Origin: Corynebacterium sp.
Lineage (GTDB): Bacteria > Actinomycetota > Actinomycetes > Mycobacteriales > Mycobacteriaceae
Assembly: GCF_030532715.1 (NCBI RefSeq)
Contig: NZ_JAUNKO010000003.1
Span: 62,001-126,000, forward strand
DNA: 64,000 nt
Direction of reading: 5' to 3'
Shown: positions 9,161 through 17,161 of the stretch, piece after piece
Numbering within the stretch: the stretch's first letter is position 1
Layout of the letters: each line of letters begins with the position of its first letter
Notes under the pieces: model-generated
Database searches by the model: none
What the model saw: only the letters and a program-made list of their open reading frames with translations
What the model was told of the DNA's origin: nothing
Made by a program: the position numbers and the translations under genes

Positions 9161-9849
9161 TCCAACACCACCACAAGGTTGCTCACGAACACTTCGCGCA
9201 CGAGGGGGACGTGCACGAGCCACCAAGCCCACCACGGGTGGTAGCGCGGAAAGGCTTTGATAAGCCGCGCACCTCGCGCTTGGTTGGCCCAGCGCAAGCC
9301 AGCCGCGCAGGACACGTTAAAAAGGGTGGTGCCAAAGGAATTTTTCGGCGGGTGCCCGTGGATGCGAGTGTAGCGATCACGCGCAAACTCCCCGCCGATG
9401 TAGTGCTGCCACAGCCCCGTTTCGTGCCCGCCGAACGGTCCGAGCCACACGGTGTAGCTGATTACGGCTATCCCCCCTGGCCGCGTCACCCGCAACATTT
9501 CCGAACACATGTCCCAGGGGTTGGCAACGTGTTCCACTACGTTTGAAGAATATGTGATATCGAAAGTATTATCGGGAAACGGGAGCGCGTCTCCAGCGGC
9601 GCAGACATGGGAGCGTTCAAACGGATCAACGCCAAGGTACCAAGCCTTTCGCCGTGCGAACGCGTTCACGAAATAGCCGGGGCCGCCACCCACGTCAAGA
9701 ACCCGCGCACCGCTCAGTGGGGCGAAGAGTTCAATGAGCTTGGCGGTATCCTCCGCCAGCCCGGTGTAAAAGCGATCCGGGTTCCGTTGCTCTTCGGGAA
9801 AGGATGCAAGGAGGCTAAGAGAACGACGCAGGGTGGCAAAGTGGCGCAT
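9151..9849 (-). CDS. Class I SAM-dependent methyltransferase (Rv0224c-like)
   Basis: 232-aa methyltransferase type 11: motif I LDVGGGPGYFV, acidic loop DPFERSHV, motif II-like DALPFPDNTFD, post-motif SSNVVEHVANPW and LRVTRPGGIAVIS. The substrate is not evident. It is divergent from a GT4 gene with only 29 bp between starts, and the following genes repeat the Rv0224c-Rv0225-Rv0226c-Rv0227c-Rv0228 order of mycobacteria, a conserved block tied to lipomannan/trehalose-mycolate envelope work. An envelope lipid or glycan substrate is therefore likely but not shown. The ATG at 9849 sits 8 bases after a TACAAT box, so the mRNA may be leaderless. Confidence 0.8.
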   Translation of the reverse strand: MRHFATLRRSLSLLASFPEEQRNPDRFYTGLAEDTAKLIELFAPLSGARVLDVGGGPGYFVNAFARRKAWYLGVDPFERSHVCAAGDALPFPDNTFDITYSSNVVEHVANPWDMCSEMLRVTRPGGIAVISYTVWLGPFGGHETGLWQHYIGGEFARDRYTRIHGHPPKNSFGTTLFNVSCAAGLRWANQARGARLIKAFPRYHPWWAWWLVHVPLVREVFVSNLVVVLEKK

Positions 9850-9878
9850 GATAGGGGATTGTATAGGCTGGGTCCGGT
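9850..9878. promoter_or_regulatory. Shared 29-bp divergent promoter with overlapping -10 boxes
   Basis: The 29 bp between two divergent start codons hold ATTGTATAGG (9858-9867): read on the minus strand it is a -10 TACAAT 8 bases from the methyltransferase ATG; on the plus strand TATAGG is 11 bases from the GT4 ATG. The two -10 boxes overlap, the arrangement of a symmetric bidirectional promoter. Confidence 0.5.
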
Positions 9879-10931
9879 ATGAAAATTGTTCTCATGTGTT
9901 GGCGCGACACCACTCACCCGCAAGGTGGTGGCAGTGAGCGCTATCTGGAGCGGGTGGGTAGCTACCTCGCCCAGCAAGGTCACCAGGTTGTGTACTGCAC
10001 AGCCGGTCGAGGAAGCGAACGCCGCGACGGTATGTTGTTTATTCGACGCGGCGGAAAATTCACCGTCTACCCGCGGGCTTGGCTAGCCATGCTGCTCGGA
10101 CGGTTTGGCTTCGGCGAGCTTCAAGGGACCGACGTGGTGATAGATACGCAAAACGGCATTCCGTTTTTCGCCCGTGTCTTTTCCGGCGCGCCGACAGTGC
10201 TGCTGACGCACCACTGCCACAAGGAACAATGGCCGGTGGCAGGCAAAATCCTGTCCAAGGTCGGGTGGTTTTTGGAATCCCAGGTGAGCCCCCGGGTGTA
10301 CCGTGGTTGCCGGTACATCACCGTTTCGGAGGCCAGCCGACGCGAATTGGAATCGCTTGGGGTGCGCGACATCACGGTGATACGTAACGGTGTTGACCCC
10401 GTCCCAGCGTTCACCCCGCTGCCGCATGAGGGCATTCACGTGGTCACGCTTTCCAGACTGGTGCCGCACAAGCAAATCGAACATGCGATGGATGTGGTTG
10501 CAGCCCTCCCAGACGTTGTGCTCGATGTGATTGGCTCGGGCTGGTGGGCGTCGAAATTGCATACATATGCGCGGGAGTTGGGCGTGGCCGATCGCGTTGT
10601 ATTTCATGGCCAAGTCACAGAGGAGCATAAGCACGCGCTGCTCGACCGCGCGAAAGTGCACCTTATGCCGTCGCGGAAGGAAGGTTGGGGCCTGGCGGTG
10701 ACGGAAGCGGCATTGCACGGCGTTCCTACTGTGGGTTATTTCAGTTCCGGAGGGTTGCAAGACAGTGTGCAGCTCGGCGGGTTGGCCAACAATAAGGCGG
10801 AACTTATTCGGTTAACGGAGCGGTTTTTATACGCCCCGCCGAGTCCTCCGATCGACGCGAGTGATTTTTCCTGGAGCGCCACAGGGCAGGCAGTAGCGGA
10901 AGTATTGGAAGAAGTAGCCAAGCGATACTAA
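9879..10931 (+). CDS. GT4-family glycosyltransferase (Rv0225-like)
   Basis: 350-aa GT-B retaining glycosyltransferase. The N-terminal domain begins MKIVLMCWRD with the acceptor-side glycine block HPQGGGSERYLE. The C-terminal domain has VIRNGVDPVP, VTLSRLVPHKQIEHA and the nucleotide-sugar motif SRKEGWGLAVTEAA with the E-x7-E spacing typical of GT4. The sugar donor is unknown; GDP-mannose or a UDP-sugar would fit the envelope context. The final 128 bp are overlapped on the other strand by the 3' end of the following membrane protein gene, so neither can carry a normal intergenic terminator. Confidence 0.85.
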   Translation: MKIVLMCWRDTTHPQGGGSERYLERVGSYLAQQGHQVVYCTAGRGSERRDGMLFIRRGGKFTVYPRAWLAMLLGRFGFGELQGTDVVIDTQNGIPFFARVFSGAPTVLLTHHCHKEQWPVAGKILSKVGWFLESQVSPRVYRGCRYITVSEASRRELESLGVRDITVIRNGVDPVPAFTPLPHEGIHVVTLSRLVPHKQIEHAMDVVAALPDVVLDVIGSGWWASKLHTYARELGVADRVVFHGQVTEEHKHALLDRAKVHLMPSRKEGWGLAVTEAALHGVPTVGYFSSGGLQDSVQLGGLANNKAELIRLTERFLYAPPSPPIDASDFSWSATGQAVAEVLEEVAKRY

Positions 10932-12231
10932 GTCCGAATCCTGTGCGCCATTCCCAACCGCGGCGCGGCACTACATTTGGAATTTGGGTGACATGCTCGC
11001 CATCCACGACGATGCCTACTTCGAGTCGTTGCAGCCCGGCAAGGTCGCGGTGGTGCCACGCGGAAAGGGCTGCGGTGTAGCGCGGGGAGGGGGCGTCGAT
11101 ACGCGAGCCATCGACAATGAGTTCGCCCGATTCGACGCTTGCCGAAGCCTTGGTGCGGGGGTCGAGGGTGCCTGGTAGATCGGTGAATAGGACGTCCTCG
11201 CCGGCGCCGTAACGCGCCACGAGGGCGTTTGTCGGGCGAAGTTCCCACAGCGCGGCCGTGGCGTCTGGCACCTGTAACAATGTGAGCGAAACCAACAGCC
11301 AAACCATTCGAACGTGCCGTGCGAGGGCGACGTAGGCCGGAATGGCGAGGATGATCCATTTCTGGCCGTCGCGAAGCAGGCCGCCGCCCGGGACCTGCAA
11401 GAGGGGTTCGAGCAAAGCCGGGGCTAACCAACCCAGCGTGGACAGCACAAACCCGGCGCCGGCGAGGGCAAGCAACCGGTTGGGAATGCTGCGGAATGCG
11501 GTGAGCAGTAACGCACACAAAGCGATTCCGGCCAGCGCGAATCCCGCATGTCGCGATGCGGGAACCGAATGTGAGTTCCAAATCCCGCCGAGGCCGGCGA
11601 GGGCGCCGAGCGTTCCCACATACGTTTCTGCGCGCGCCGCGAACACCTGAGCCCCCGCGCTCGCGGGTGCCGAATGTATCAGCGAGGGCACGATCCACGG
11701 TAATGCGCACGCAAGACCGAACCCAGCAAGGCGGGCTCGTTGTCCGCCAACAACCAGTGCCGTGATCACCCCAACCACAGCGCCGGTCGGGGTCAGCGAG
11801 CACAACCACAACGCAACAAAGCGTTGCGCGCCGGCCGCTGGATTGGCCACAATCGGCAGTAGAAGTGCCGCAATCACCAACGACCATTGGCCTTGCAGCA
11901 GACGCTCCACAACAAACGGGTTGACCAGCAGCAAGAGCATCGCGGCTGGATACTTACGTTCGTGCCAGCACCCCCAGATCGCCGCCCCGAACAGGGCTAC
12001 CCGAGCCGCCCACGACGCGGGCAGTATCGTGCCGATCAGCGCGAGGGCGCCATCTTGTGGTGCGTTGCGGGCGGGTAGATCGCCGAAGCCGAACGCGCCG
12101 AGCGAGAGCGCCGGATGATCCAGCACCACCATGTCGCGGTGTATCAGTTGCCCCGGCAGCAGCAGTGGAAATAGGAGGAGGCAGGGCAAAAGTACAGCGA
12201 GGGCGGCGCGGAGCTTGGGGCTGAGCCTCAT
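10804..12231 (-). CDS. Polytopic membrane protein of the envelope block (Rv0226c-like)
   Basis: 475-aa integral membrane protein with about ten hydrophobic helices, an extracytoplasmic C-terminal domain (LRPTNALVARYGAGEDVLF onward) and a last helix SIAWLLLPILPLLPALW followed by a basic tail. The early loop LIHRDMVVLDHPAL carries acidic residues near the first helix, as in GT-C proteins. The start is ATG 12231, which overlaps the DUF3068 stop as ATGA; a longer frame upstream runs through DUF3068 and is not used. Orthology to Rv0226c is inferred from order; a GT-C or transporter role is a guess. Confidence 0.75.
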   Translation of the reverse strand: MRLSPKLRAALAVLLPCLLLFPLLLPGQLIHRDMVVLDHPALSLGAFGFGDLPARNAPQDGALALIGTILPASWAARVALFGAAIWGCWHERKYPAAMLLLLVNPFVVERLLQGQWSLVIAALLLPIVANPAAGAQRFVALWLCSLTPTGAVVGVITALVVGGQRARLAGFGLACALPWIVPSLIHSAPASAGAQVFAARAETYVGTLGALAGLGGIWNSHSVPASRHAGFALAGIALCALLLTAFRSIPNRLLALAGAGFVLSTLGWLAPALLEPLLQVPGGGLLRDGQKWIILAIPAYVALARHVRMVWLLVSLTLLQVPDATAALWELRPTNALVARYGAGEDVLFTDLPGTLDPRTKASASVESGELIVDGSRIDAPSPRYTAALSAWHHRDLAGLQRLEVGIVVDGEHVTQIPNVVPRRGWEWRTGFGLSIAWLLLPILPLLPALWRSRKNHSRRSEDSAGRIKTAPLTE

Positions 12232-12824
12232 GAGCGCATGTGGCGCACCACTCCGAGGAATACGAGCAAACCGCCGAGAATGAACCCGAAATACCTGGTC
12301 ACATCCAGAATCTTCAGCACCCGAATGTGTGGGGTAGCGACCGCCCATTGCTGGGCTTTGGTTTGCTCATCCCAACGCGCGCCGTGCGTGTACATGTCTA
12401 CCAGTGTCCCCGATTTCGGTTCCACCCACACTGCGGTGTCCTGATTGGCGAACTTATATACCTTGGTGTCATTGATAAACTCGGCGTCCACGTAATCTAC
12501 CGGGTCTTCGTCCGCCCACGGGTACGAACGCCGCTCCGTATTAGTGGGGAACATGTATTTTAGGCCGCCGCCCTCGACCGGGTACGCGTTCGCCTTTTGC
12601 AATTCCACGGTTTCGGTGGTCCCGTCGGAGCGGGATATTTCCAGCTTCATGCGTCCGCGTTTGCTGGGTTCGCCGAGCGTAATGTTGGTTTCCACGCTTC
12701 CTTGTGGGCTGACCAGTACCGAATGCATGACCGGTTCGGAGCTGTAAATTTGGTGCACCACTGCGGGGGCGACGGCGAGCGTGCCCAAGATGAGCGCGCC
12801 AACGGCGATGGTGCGGTAGGACAT
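12228..12824 (-). CDS. DUF3068 membrane protein (NCgl2760 / MSMEG_0317-like)
   Basis: 198-aa protein: N-terminal helix (IAVGALILGTLAVAPAVV), an exported domain with the family blocks RRSYPWADEDPVDYV and INDTKVYKFANQ, and a C-terminal helix (FGFILGGLLVFLGVV). Family knowledge: this DUF3068 protein is needed for lipomannan maturation and lipoarabinomannan synthesis in Corynebacterineae. It appears shorter than the mycobacterial members. It is translationally coupled (ATGA) to the polytopic gene after it, and only 23 bp separate its ATG from the divergent acetyltransferase. An AGAGGA ribosome site precedes the start. Confidence 0.8.
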   Translation of the reverse strand: MSYRTIAVGALILGTLAVAPAVVHQIYSSEPVMHSVLVSPQGSVETNITLGEPSKRGRMKLEISRSDGTTETVELQKANAYPVEGGGLKYMFPTNTERRSYPWADEDPVDYVDAEFINDTKVYKFANQDTAVWVEPKSGTLVDMYTHGARWDEQTKAQQWAVATPHIRVLKILDVTRYFGFILGGLLVFLGVVRHMRS

Positions 12825-12847
12825 GCGGTTCCTCTAGACTTCGGGGA

Positions 12848-13900
12848 ATGCGGGTTCCTCAATCCTACAACCCCCAGTTGCAAGCGTTGCGCGCTGTGGC
12901 CGCCATAGGCATTGTGTTCACTCACGCGGCCTTTCAAACTGCCGCCCCCGCGCGAATCCTCGAACGCTTCGATTTTTTCGTGCCCGTGTTTTTTGCGCTC
13001 TCCGCGTTTTTGCTGTGGCGCCCGCCATCGCCCGGCTATTATCGACGCCGCGCTTTACGCATCCTCCCCGCGTACCTCGCCCTCGTGTTCCTCGTCTTCC
13101 TGGTGATTCCGGAGGCGTACGGGGCTTCGATGGTTACTATTGTGGCGAACTTTACCTTTACTCAAATATATGTTCCCCATGCGCTGCACCCTGGGCTCAC
13201 GCATCTGTGGTCACTCTGTGTCGAAGTTGCGTTCTATCTCGCGTTGCCGTTGCTGTATCGCCTGGGTTGGCAAAAAGTCCTTGCTCTCAGCCTGTTGAGT
13301 TTCGGTTGGGCGTGGCTGCCATTCGTGCAGGCCGTGGAGGTGGTCAATCTGCAGATTTGGCCACCAGCGTTTTTGCCATGGTTCTGTGTGGGCATCCTGG
13401 CCGCGGAGTATCACCAGCGCCGACAATTGCCGGCCCGCGTGAAACGCATCTTCCACATCAGGTCGCTGTGGTGGGCAGTCGCTGCGTTAGCCATGTGGGT
13501 GGCCGCCCAACCTTGGTACGGTCCGCCCGGCTTAATCCACCCCACCCCGACGCAATTTGCCTTACGTGTCCTTGCCGGCACGGTTTTTGCCGCCAGTGTT
13601 GTTGTGCCGTATGCGCTAGCGCCCGGCTGGTGGGTCCCCAAAGCACTTGAGCGGCTGGGGTTGTGGTCCTATTCATTCTTCTTGTGGCATTTGGCTGTGT
13701 TGTCCGTGTCATTCCCTATTCTTGGCATCCGCCATTTTGACGGTAATTTCTGGCCGGTGGTGCTGCTGACAATCGCCCTGACCATTCCGGTGTCGGCCGC
13801 AAGCTACCTGTTGATCGAACAACCAGGCAGTAAGTTGCGCCTGCCTACTACGTTGTGGGCGCGGTTGCGCCCCGAGCCGGTAACCAGCGGGACAACGTAA
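12848..13900 (+). CDS. tmaT: Acyltransferase-3 family membrane protein, TmaT-like trehalose-mycolate acetyltransferase
   Basis: 350-aa integral membrane acyltransferase (OafA type) with about ten helices. The N-terminal signature PQLQALRAVAAIGIVFTHAA contains the catalytic-type H; the R-R-A-L-R-I-L-P-A-Y block and LWSLCVEVAFYLALPL are also typical. Family knowledge: TmaT acetylates trehalose monocorynomycolate and this is required for MmpL-mediated transport. Position beside DUF3068 and the Rv0228-like context make TmaT the best match; the mmpL3 gene that would use its product lies 7 kb away in this window. The last 53 bp overlap the 3' end of aftD. Confidence 0.78.
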   Translation: MRVPQSYNPQLQALRAVAAIGIVFTHAAFQTAAPARILERFDFFVPVFFALSAFLLWRPPSPGYYRRRALRILPAYLALVFLVFLVIPEAYGASMVTIVANFTFTQIYVPHALHPGLTHLWSLCVEVAFYLALPLLYRLGWQKVLALSLLSFGWAWLPFVQAVEVVNLQIWPPAFLPWFCVGILAAEYHQRRQLPARVKRIFHIRSLWWAVAALAMWVAAQPWYGPPGLIHPTPTQFALRVLAGTVFAASVVVPYALAPGWWVPKALERLGLWSYSFFLWHLAVLSVSFPILGIRHFDGNFWPVVLLTIALTIPVSAASYLLIEQPGSKLRLPTTLWARLRPEPVTSGTT

Positions 13901-16751
13901 GTTTGGGAAATTGTGTCGGAGCCAGGGCACCGAGGGAGACGCAACACGCCCACGCTAAGAAATCGCGGTCGCCGGCATAACCGAGTTCCGGCCAGGGGGC
14001 GTGGGCTAACCACAGGCCCGCCAGCCCGATACCTACAAGCGTGAAGTAGCGATTGCGGGACAGGGACCCCGCGAGCGCCGCGATTGCGCCGACCGGCCCA
14101 GCGGTGATTGCGGCGACGGCGGTGGAAAACACCCACAACCAGCGCGAGCTGCGCCAAGCCACCACAGGTACCTCCAGCTTCCGGCGCCGCAACAGCAGGG
14201 TCGCCAGCACAACAAAAGCCAACGCGCCGCCGCCAACCAGTCCGGACCGATACGGCCTGTCACCGGCGAACTCAAACCTGACGTCGCCCAGGTCGCCGTG
14301 GGGGAATTCAAAAGCTTGGGTGTCGGCGTCAATAGCTCGTGGGGCGAGTTCTGTTGCACCGAGGAACGCGCGCATCCCCGGGTTATAGGCGCGCCCGGTG
14401 ACCAGCAGCCGGTCGCCGGGGCGCGTTGCGGAAAACTCCGGGGTGGTGAGGGTGACCCATTCGCTGCGGGTGGCCAGGTCGTGGGTACCGCGCTTCAACG
14501 GCACCGTTGATCCGCATTCGTGTTCGTGTCCGTCGAGGGTGACTGGGTACTTGCATTCGACACGGACTTCCATATCTCGCGGGGCGGTGAAGCGGCGCAG
14601 TACCATCCCGGTGGGTACAAAGATCCGTTGGAAGACGAATTGCTGTACGTTTGGCGAAGTATCCGGCACCACCACGCGGTGGGTGGTGGGATGGCCGGCC
14701 ACTCCGATTTCCGCGATGCCGCCGTAGGCAACATCGACGCGGACGGTGGACACGTCGCCTAAAAGCTGGATCTTTTCGGTAACGCCGGCACGGAGGATTT
14801 CGGGTTCGCCGTTGACTTTCACCTCCATGCGTCGCGTGCCGCGCAGCGTGATGACGGGATCGTGGAATTCGCCGTGGAGTGCGATCCAACCCCTGCCCAC
14901 TGGGAACCAAGCCGTATTTTCCTGATTATCGACGGCCGCGCTCACCGAGCGTGCCGGGTCCGCCCACCCCAGTTGATGGATACTGTCCCCGGCTGAGGAT
15001 GCGGATATTTTTGGCCCACTGGTCTCCAGGTAGGTGCGTGGACCCGCAGATGCATAGTCGCGAACCGTGGCGTTTTCGGGCAGGGGGGCGGACACCGCGC
15101 CGTCGACGCGGCCGAAGTTGCGCTCTACGTGCATCGGGGTGTCGGTGACAATCTCCGCACCCTCGCTCACCAGTTCGCGGGGTTGGTAGCCGCCAATCTG
15201 ATCGAGCAGTGCGAGTACCTCACCGCCCCCCGCAACTTTCACTGGGGCGGTGTCCGTCACCATCATGCCGGCCGTGCGGTCCAGCACCACAATATCCACT
15301 TCGCCAAACTCGTGGACCTCCGCAGACTCGGGGTATTCCGGTAGGTCATGCTTGCCCAACAGGTCTTTGCGGATCACCACCACGCCCACACCCAATCGGC
15401 GGGCCGCGGTGAAGGGATCCGCCACTGCGGAAATGCCATCCAAGCCGCGAATGGTTTCGGGCGGAACGAGGGGGATGGCGTCGCGCACCACCCACGGGAC
15501 GTCGAGAAGCGGTTGCAACGGCTCGTCTCGAGTGTTTCCCCAGGTAAAGCGGGCAAACTGTGCCGGGGGCAGGATCATGGTGCGGGTATCGCGGGCGTGT
15601 TCGTTGAGCCACGCGGCGGCCTCGCGCCAGTAACCGGGGACCTTCGGGTAGGAGCCTTCCGGAAGTAGCCGAAATGCGGGGCTAAGGGACACCACCACGC
15701 ACAGCGCGGACATCAATATGGCGGCGTCGCGGCGAGTGTTCCAGCGTACGGCTAACGGCAACGCGGCGATACCAAGGCAGAGCGGCAAGCGCAGCACCAC
15801 GTCAAATTTGTGGATGTTGCGCAGCGCTACCAGGGGGCCGTCGAGAAGCGCGGTGGCATGGACGCTGCCAGCGAGGATGAGCACGCCCAGCAGAAACATA
15901 GTGCGCCACACAGGGTGCAATCGGCGCAAGCCAAACATGCCCAAGCCAGCGACGGCGCAGGTAATCAGCACCCACTCCGGCCACACCACAAGCTGATGCC
16001 CCGCCAAACGTTCTGTGGTCACATATGGCGTCCAGCTGGTAGTTCCGCGCAGCACCTCCGTCAGATTCAGCCAGCGCGTGGTCACGGCGGCGTTTTCGAT
16101 GTAATCCGTAAACGGCGGCGCGTACTTGCCCAGCACAAACAGTGGAACAATCCACCACACGCTCACTAGTGCCCACGGCACCCACACGAGGAACCTTCGC
16201 TGCCATAATGCGATCACGGCCGCGGGCACGCATGCCGCAATCGTTGCGGTTGCGTTCACCGCACCCATGCAAGCGACGGCAAGGGTGGCCACCCATGGGT
16301 TACGGCCCAGCACGCCCAGCACCACCCACGGCGCCAGCATGGTGGGCCACGTCTCGGAAGAAATCGCCCCTAGGGTGGTGAGCGTATGCGGGGATAACAC
16401 GAACGCCGCCGCGCCCAATGCCCGCGCTAATGGCGTGCCTTGATCAAGGGTTTCTGTGAGCCGGAGGAATCCTGACCAGCCGATGCACAACGCCAGCGAC
16501 CACCACAGGCGTTGCGCGATCCAGTCCGGCAGTGGGTGCGCAAGGAGGAAAAATAGCCCCTGCGGAAACAGGTAGCCGTAGGCTTGGTTCTGCACCTGGC
16601 CGAGGGGAAAGGTATCGGACCATGCTGACAACGCCCCGGCGAGAAAGCCGGCGGGGTTGGCCACGAGGTCATGTTTCGTGTCAGGTGCGGTGAGTCCAGG
16701 GGACTGCACAAAGCACAGAAACGTCAGCAGTGCCCAGCCGATGCGGTGCAC
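13848..16751 (-). CDS. aftD: Alpha-(1->3)-arabinofuranosyltransferase AftD (DUF3367)
   Basis: 967-aa GT-C membrane glycosyltransferase that adds arabinofuranose branches to arabinogalactan/lipoarabinomannan using decaprenyl-phospho-arabinose. The N-terminus has the family block APDTKHDLVANPAGFL and GQVQNQAYGYLFPQG, followed by about ten helices, then a large extracytoplasmic region (about residues 420-880, including a discoidin-like segment GPKISASSAGDSIHQLGWADP split by domain boundaries) and four C-terminal helices. It is shorter than the roughly 1400-aa mycobacterial enzyme. GTG start at 16751, sharing one base with the DUF2613 stop (TAGTG). Confidence 0.85.
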   Translation of the reverse strand: MHRIGWALLTFLCFVQSPGLTAPDTKHDLVANPAGFLAGALSAWSDTFPLGQVQNQAYGYLFPQGLFFLLAHPLPDWIAQRLWWSLALCIGWSGFLRLTETLDQGTPLARALGAAAFVLSPHTLTTLGAISSETWPTMLAPWVVLGVLGRNPWVATLAVACMGAVNATATIAACVPAAVIALWQRRFLVWVPWALVSVWWIVPLFVLGKYAPPFTDYIENAAVTTRWLNLTEVLRGTTSWTPYVTTERLAGHQLVVWPEWVLITCAVAGLGMFGLRRLHPVWRTMFLLGVLILAGSVHATALLDGPLVALRNIHKFDVVLRLPLCLGIAALPLAVRWNTRRDAAILMSALCVVVSLSPAFRLLPEGSYPKVPGYWREAAAWLNEHARDTRTMILPPAQFARFTWGNTRDEPLQPLLDVPWVVRDAIPLVPPETIRGLDGISAVADPFTAARRLGVGVVVIRKDLLGKHDLPEYPESAEVHEFGEVDIVVLDRTAGMMVTDTAPVKVAGGGEVLALLDQIGGYQPRELVSEGAEIVTDTPMHVERNFGRVDGAVSAPLPENATVRDYASAGPRTYLETSGPKISASSAGDSIHQLGWADPARSVSAAVDNQENTAWFPVGRGWIALHGEFHDPVITLRGTRRMEVKVNGEPEILRAGVTEKIQLLGDVSTVRVDVAYGGIAEIGVAGHPTTHRVVVPDTSPNVQQFVFQRIFVPTGMVLRRFTAPRDMEVRVECKYPVTLDGHEHECGSTVPLKRGTHDLATRSEWVTLTTPEFSATRPGDRLLVTGRAYNPGMRAFLGATELAPRAIDADTQAFEFPHGDLGDVRFEFAGDRPYRSGLVGGGALAFVVLATLLLRRRKLEVPVVAWRSSRWLWVFSTAVAAITAGPVGAIAALAGSLSRNRYFTLVGIGLAGLWLAHAPWPELGYAGDRDFLAWACCVSLGALAPTQFPKLTLSRWLPARGATAPTT

Positions 16752-16948
16752 TATTTGCGGGAACCGTATTCCGGACCGCCCAGCAACGGATCCTTGATGC
16801 TCTCGCCCTGCTGCAGCGGAACGGCATTAGGCTGCGAAAGTTCCGCGATGCCGGCGATGGCTGCCACCCCTAGCACCACTCCAATGACAGCGCTGGCTAG
16901 GGCGGGGCCTAAGGAACGCCGAGTCAGTGATTGGGTATCAAAGGCCAT
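16751..16948 (-). CDS. DUF2613 small membrane protein
   Basis: 65-aa protein with one N-terminal hydrophobic helix (LASAVIGVVLGVAAIAGIAE) and a short extracytoplasmic tail ending GGPEYGSRK. Family knowledge: DUF2613 genes sit immediately before aftD in Corynebacteriales (Rv0236A position); function unknown. Stop and aftD start overlap by one base, so the two are co-translated and the peptide may be an AftD partner. Confidence 0.8.
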   Translation of the reverse strand: MAFDTQSLTRRSLGPALASAVIGVVLGVAAIAGIAELSQPNAVPLQQGESIKDPLLGGPEYGSRK

Positions 16949-17122
16949 CCACGCTCTCCTTTCTCGTGCGTTGGGCGATTGTTAAGGAATTACTTCCATG
17001 ATGCAACACAATATGCGTGGCGCCAAGATGCGCCGATCGGGTGTGTCTCGCCTTGTGATAGTAAACATGCAGCACAGGGTGTGCTCGGGAGTTGTCGGCG
17101 GGTTTGGGCGGAGGGAGATTCT

Positions 17123-17161
17123 TTAACTGATCTCAGCTTACGCGGTACGCTGGTTTGCGTG
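17123..17161 (+). promoter_or_regulatory. Promoter and leaderless start of the VanW-domain gene
   Basis: TTAACT (17123-17128), 17-bp spacer, TACGCT (17146-17151), then GTG at 17159 seven bases on. There is no Shine-Dalgarno sequence before the GTG, so transcription probably starts at the start codon. Confidence 0.5.

Noticed and set aside
8130..9176. 348-codon minus-strand frame opposite pck
   Set aside because: Antisense shadow of the high-GC pck gene.
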